Source: Acidiferrobacterales bacterium (GTDB lineage: Bacteria; Pseudomonadota; Gammaproteobacteria; Acidiferrobacterales; Sulfurifustaceae). From it: a stretch of 7,295 nucleotides of DNA. Position numbers and translations under genes: made by a program. Location: assembly GCA_015492195.1 (NCBI GenBank), contig WGFP01000209.1, forward strand, positions 1 to 7,295, written 5' to 3'. The notes under the pieces are model-generated. The model was not told the DNA's origin and made no database searches. It saw nothing but the letters and a program-made list of their open reading frames with translations. Positions 5,654-7,295 of this stretch are shown in pieces. Within the stretch, counting starts at the first letter, position 1. Each line of letters opens with the position of its first letter.

Positions 5654-5897
5654 TCTTCTTTAAGAAGTCTTTGCGCAGGTGGCCCTGAAGGCCGCATTGA
5701 AATCCCTACGGGATATGATCGCACCCATGAGCCCTGATGCATTCATCGCCGTTGAACGGCCCTCCCCCGAAAGGGCTCGATGGCCTGCACTCGGTCCATC
5801 AGTTGGAGGGTACACCTTGCGTTGCCTTCGGTGGGGGCGGGCCCTTGTCCTGAGAGCATGCGCCAAGCCGATCCCGGCTTTCCCTGAAGACGGTAGG

Positions 5898-5906
5898 TGT
5901 TAGAAT
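5898..5906 (+). promoter_or_regulatory. Possible extended -10 promoter
   Basis: TGTTAGAAT consists of TGn plus TAGAAT, five of six matches to the -10 consensus, the same design as the argC promoter in this window. The -35 position is poor. Transcription would begin near 5913 and could serve the small ORF at 5939 and, through a leader of about 225 nt, the ligase-family gene at 6140. Confidence 0.3.
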
Positions 5907-5938
5907 TACGGGCTACACATGCTCGCAAGATACGCACA

Positions 5939-6037
5939 ATGATCAGATCAACCCTCACGCATTACGACGCAGAGTTCGGTTACGTGGCCGACGGCATGGA
6001 TCTGCCCTGTTCACCCAAGGCGCTCACGGCGAGGTGA
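5939..6037 (+). CDS. Doubtful 32-aa ORF
   Basis: ATG at 5939 opens a 32-codon frame ending in TGA, with residues such as HYDAEFGYVADGMDLPCSP in the middle. It lies about 25 bases downstream of a possible promoter but has no clear Shine-Dalgarno site. I recognise no family. It could be a small protein, a remnant of a longer gene, or chance. Its GC-rich codons resemble the left-hand genes more than the AT-rich gene that follows. Confidence 0.15.
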   Translation: MIRSTLTHYDAEFGYVADGMDLPCSPKALTAR

Positions 6038-6139
6038 CAGTTTAGTCTCGAATTTATCGGATCTGGTGCAACCAGGCACACCAATGCAGAGCAAGGACTC
6101 TATTCATCATGAATAAACAATGTGTGTAATGAGATAGTT

Positions 6140-7295
6140 ATGCGCTACACTGAAATCAACAATAATGTTATCAAGTACTTATTATTTCTAACTGCGTTTA
6201 CGCCGCTTATTGTAACGTGGGATACAATATTTCTTTATACCTTTGGCAAGGTGGTATTTTTCAGGGCATTGGTGGAGGCCGCCTTAATCCTATTTTTAAT
6301 CCATCTAAGCTATCAATTCTATTTTAGGAGCATATCGGCGAACCTCGTTCAAAATATCAAAGAATATTTCAAGAATCCGCTCATCATACTTATTCTCCTA
6401 TTTCTTATTTCCTATATTCTCAGCACTGCGCTTGCCGTTAATAAATATCGGGCTTTCTGGGGCGACATGGAAAGAGGAGAAGGCCTGTTTGGGATGATTC
6501 ATTATGTTGTTTTTTTAATATTGACATCCTTCATCTTCAATAAAAAAGACTGGATTATTTTCTTTAAAATTTCTCTTGGTATCAGCGTCGTCTTAACACT
6601 CTACGCTTTTTTACAATTTATTAGAATAAAGTGGTGGCCTTTTCCGTTCCCACCCACAAACCAACCTGGTTCTTTCTTAGGAAACCCCGCTTTTCTGGCG
6701 ACCCATATGCTTTTTATTCTGGTGTTTGGGATAATTGTTTTCTCCGAAACAATTAGTTATCGCCCAAATGGAGCTGGTGACTTCTCTAATACCAAGAAAC
6801 CTCAAGTCTTCTGGCGTTACTTTTCGCTGTCAGTAATTGCATTGTCAACTCTGACAATCTTTTTAACGGGCAGTCGCGGCGCCATCGTGGGATTGGCCGC
6901 AGGGGTTGTCTTCATATTGCTAATGTTCATATTAATCAGGTCATCGTCAGAAAGACCAATCACTTTTTATGGCATTCAATTGCGCACATTTTGTGTCGTT
7001 TCGCTGCTTACCCTGGCAATCTCATCAGGAATCTTTCTGGTTACTAAGGAAAATTTATTCTGGCAGAAGATTCCTGGTCTTAATCGTTTTTCTGAAATCG
7101 CCATTCAGGGCGTTGATAATCTGTCTGTTTCGTCTCGCTTACATGCGTGGAAGTCCAGCGGGAAGGCTTTCAAGGAAAGGCCGATATTCGGCTGGGGACC
7201 GGAAAATTATCTGGTGACTTACCAGAAATTTTCTGATCCTTCTGACATCGATTACGGCTGGTTCGACAGGGCACACAATAAATTGATCGATGTGG
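6140..7295 (+). CDS. O-antigen ligase/polymerase superfamily membrane protein (Wzy_C), 3' end outside window
   Basis: The frame is open for 385 codons from ATG 6140 to the window edge with no stop, so the gene is partial. It encodes an inner-membrane protein with many hydrophobic segments (about residues 11-32, 38-60, 79-100, 116-133, 139-160, 180-202, 227-242, 246-267 and 281-301). Family marks are WGDMERGEGLFG (107-118), GSFLGNPAFLA (177-187), the loop LTGSRGA (242-248), then WKSSGKAFKERPIFGWGPEN (337-356) and GWFDRAHNKLID (373-384), which carries the conserved His of the large periplasmic loop. Such proteins join or polymerise undecaprenyl-linked glycans: WaaL ligase, Wzy polymerase or PglL-type protein glycosyltransferase. 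The sequence seen cannot decide between these. ATG 6140 has only a weak GAG seven bases ahead. Base composition is clearly more AT-rich than in the anmK-argC block, as is common for surface-glycan loci. Further glycan genes may lie to the right. Confidence 0.88.
   Translation, partial: MRYTEINNNVIKYLLFLTAFTPLIVTWDTIFLYTFGKVVFFRALVEAALILFLIHLSYQFYFRSISANLVQNIKEYFKNPLIILILLFLISYILSTALAVNKYRAFWGDMERGEGLFGMIHYVVFLILTSFIFNKKDWIIFFKISLGISVVLTLYAFLQFIRIKWWPFPFPPTNQPGSFLGNPAFLATHMLFILVFGIIVFSETISYRPNGAGDFSNTKKPQVFWRYFSLSVIALSTLTIFLTGSRGAIVGLAAGVVFILLMFILIRSSSERPITFYGIQLRTFCVVSLLTLAISSGIFLVTKENLFWQKIPGLNRFSEIAIQGVDNLSVSSRLHAWKSSGKAFKERPIFGWGPENYLVTYQKFSDPSDIDYGWFDRAHNKLIDV

Larger units (their letters stand above)
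5605..5885 (-). ncRNA. Candidate structured non-coding RNA ending at the 5605 terminator
   Basis: Short inverted repeats follow one another closely here. On plus coordinates they are 5633-5640/5646-5653 (8 bp), 5655-5659/5663-5667, 5679-5684/5690-5695, ATCCC/GGGAT at 5702-5706/5710-5714, GATG/CATC at 5736-5739/5744-5747, GCCGT/ACGGC at 5748-5752/5756-5760, GATGG/CCATC at 5779-5783/5796-5800, and AAGCCG/CGGCTT at 5865-5870/5875-5880. A longer helix joins 5759-5768 to 5833-5842 with one mismatch. The series ends in the minus-polarity terminator, so the RNA would be about 280 nt read leftward. It does not resemble 6S, tmRNA, RNase P, SRP RNA or a glycine riboswitch. No good minus-strand promoter was found, which is the main weakness. 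The hairpin at 5865-5880 presents GGA in its loop, as CsrA/RsmA sites do, but one such loop proves nothing. Confidence 0.4.
5520..6139. other. 620-bp region without a convincing protein gene
   Basis: Between the FliB-like gene and the ligase-family gene no reading frame shows recognisable protein features. From left to right the stretch holds about 85 plain bases, a terminator hairpin (5605-5632), a second perfect hairpin (5633-5653), a GC-rich zone full of short inverted repeats to 5880 (candidate RNA), an extended -10 promoter (5898-5906), a 32-codon ORF of doubtful reality (5939-6037), and an AT-rich leader with a small CTGGT/ACCAG hairpin (6063-6075) before the next gene. Confidence 0.7.

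Noticed and set aside
5716..5775. Hammerhead-ribozyme-like CTGATG ... CGAAA on the plus strand
   Set aside because: The core needs CTGATGA. Here it reads CTGATGC, and no stem III with a cleavage triplet could be drawn.
5800..5862. Glycine-riboswitch-like words on the minus strand (CACCGAAGG, CTCTCAGG)
   Set aside because: In glycine aptamers the CCGAAGG segment precedes the CTCTCAGG segment, and both need a pairing GGAGAG. Here the order is reversed, the gap is only about 15 bases, and the partner is absent.
5660..5958. Overlapping frames of 68-74 codons on both strands in the hairpin-rich zone
   Set aside because: None has a ribosome binding site or a recognisable motif, they overlap one another on both strands, and the underlying DNA is explained better by structured RNA. 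A decayed gene cannot be excluded.
6109..6129. Six-codon ATG frame just ahead of the ligase-family gene
   Set aside because: It is in a different frame, has no ribosome binding site, and overlaps a small ATTCAT/ATGAAT palindrome. It is most likely chance.
1..7295. CRISPR array, tRNA/rRNA genes, insertion sequence ends or transposase
   Set aside because: No spaced direct repeats of CRISPR type, no tRNA cloverleaf or rRNA sequence, and no transposase frame or terminal inverted repeats with target duplications were found. The heptamers are tandem and lack spacers.

Overview
The window looks like chromosomal DNA from a gammaproteobacterium. The minus-strand order argC, a coiled-coil membrane protein (DUF6776 type), a bactofilin and erpA, facing a convergent anmK, matches the argC to anmK block I recall from Pseudomonas and relatives. 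The left 4.2 kb is GC-rich and compact. The genus cannot be fixed from the sequence.

Left part (1-4155). anmK (141-1250, +) encodes the kinase that recycles anhydro-MurNAc. It is flanked on both sides by short arrays of a degenerate 7-base repeat (consensus near TAGCRAG). The downstream array contains a 23-bp perfect inverted repeat that makes a two-way terminator between anmK and erpA. On the minus strand lie erpA (Fe-S cluster carrier), a bactofilin (polymerising cytoskeletal protein) and a one-pass membrane protein with a long coiled coil. These three probably form one operon read from a promoter at 3070-3097. argC (arginine biosynthesis) lies upstream of them with its own promoter. The bactofilin, the membrane coiled-coil protein and anmK together suggest a cell-envelope theme, with housekeeping erpA and argC among them.

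Right part (4156-7295). A divergent intergenic region with one extended -10 promoter in each direction leads to a complete FliB-family lysine-N-methylase gene (4311-5519, +), with no flagellar genes nearby. Next comes a 620-bp stretch without a convincing gene (5520-6139). It holds a strong hairpin terminator whose T-run faces the minus strand, then about 250 bases densely packed with short hairpins. I read this as a candidate minus-strand structured RNA of about 280 nt. An extended -10 promoter and a 32-codon ORF of low confidence follow. The window ends inside an AT-rich multi-spanning membrane protein of the O-antigen ligase/polymerase (Wzy_C) superfamily (6140 to beyond 7295, +), which is cut by the window edge and has no stop codon.

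The compositional change after argC suggests an accessory, surface-modification region joined to a conserved core. The best candidates for something undescribed are the structured RNA locus at 5605-5885 and the heptamer arrays around anmK.
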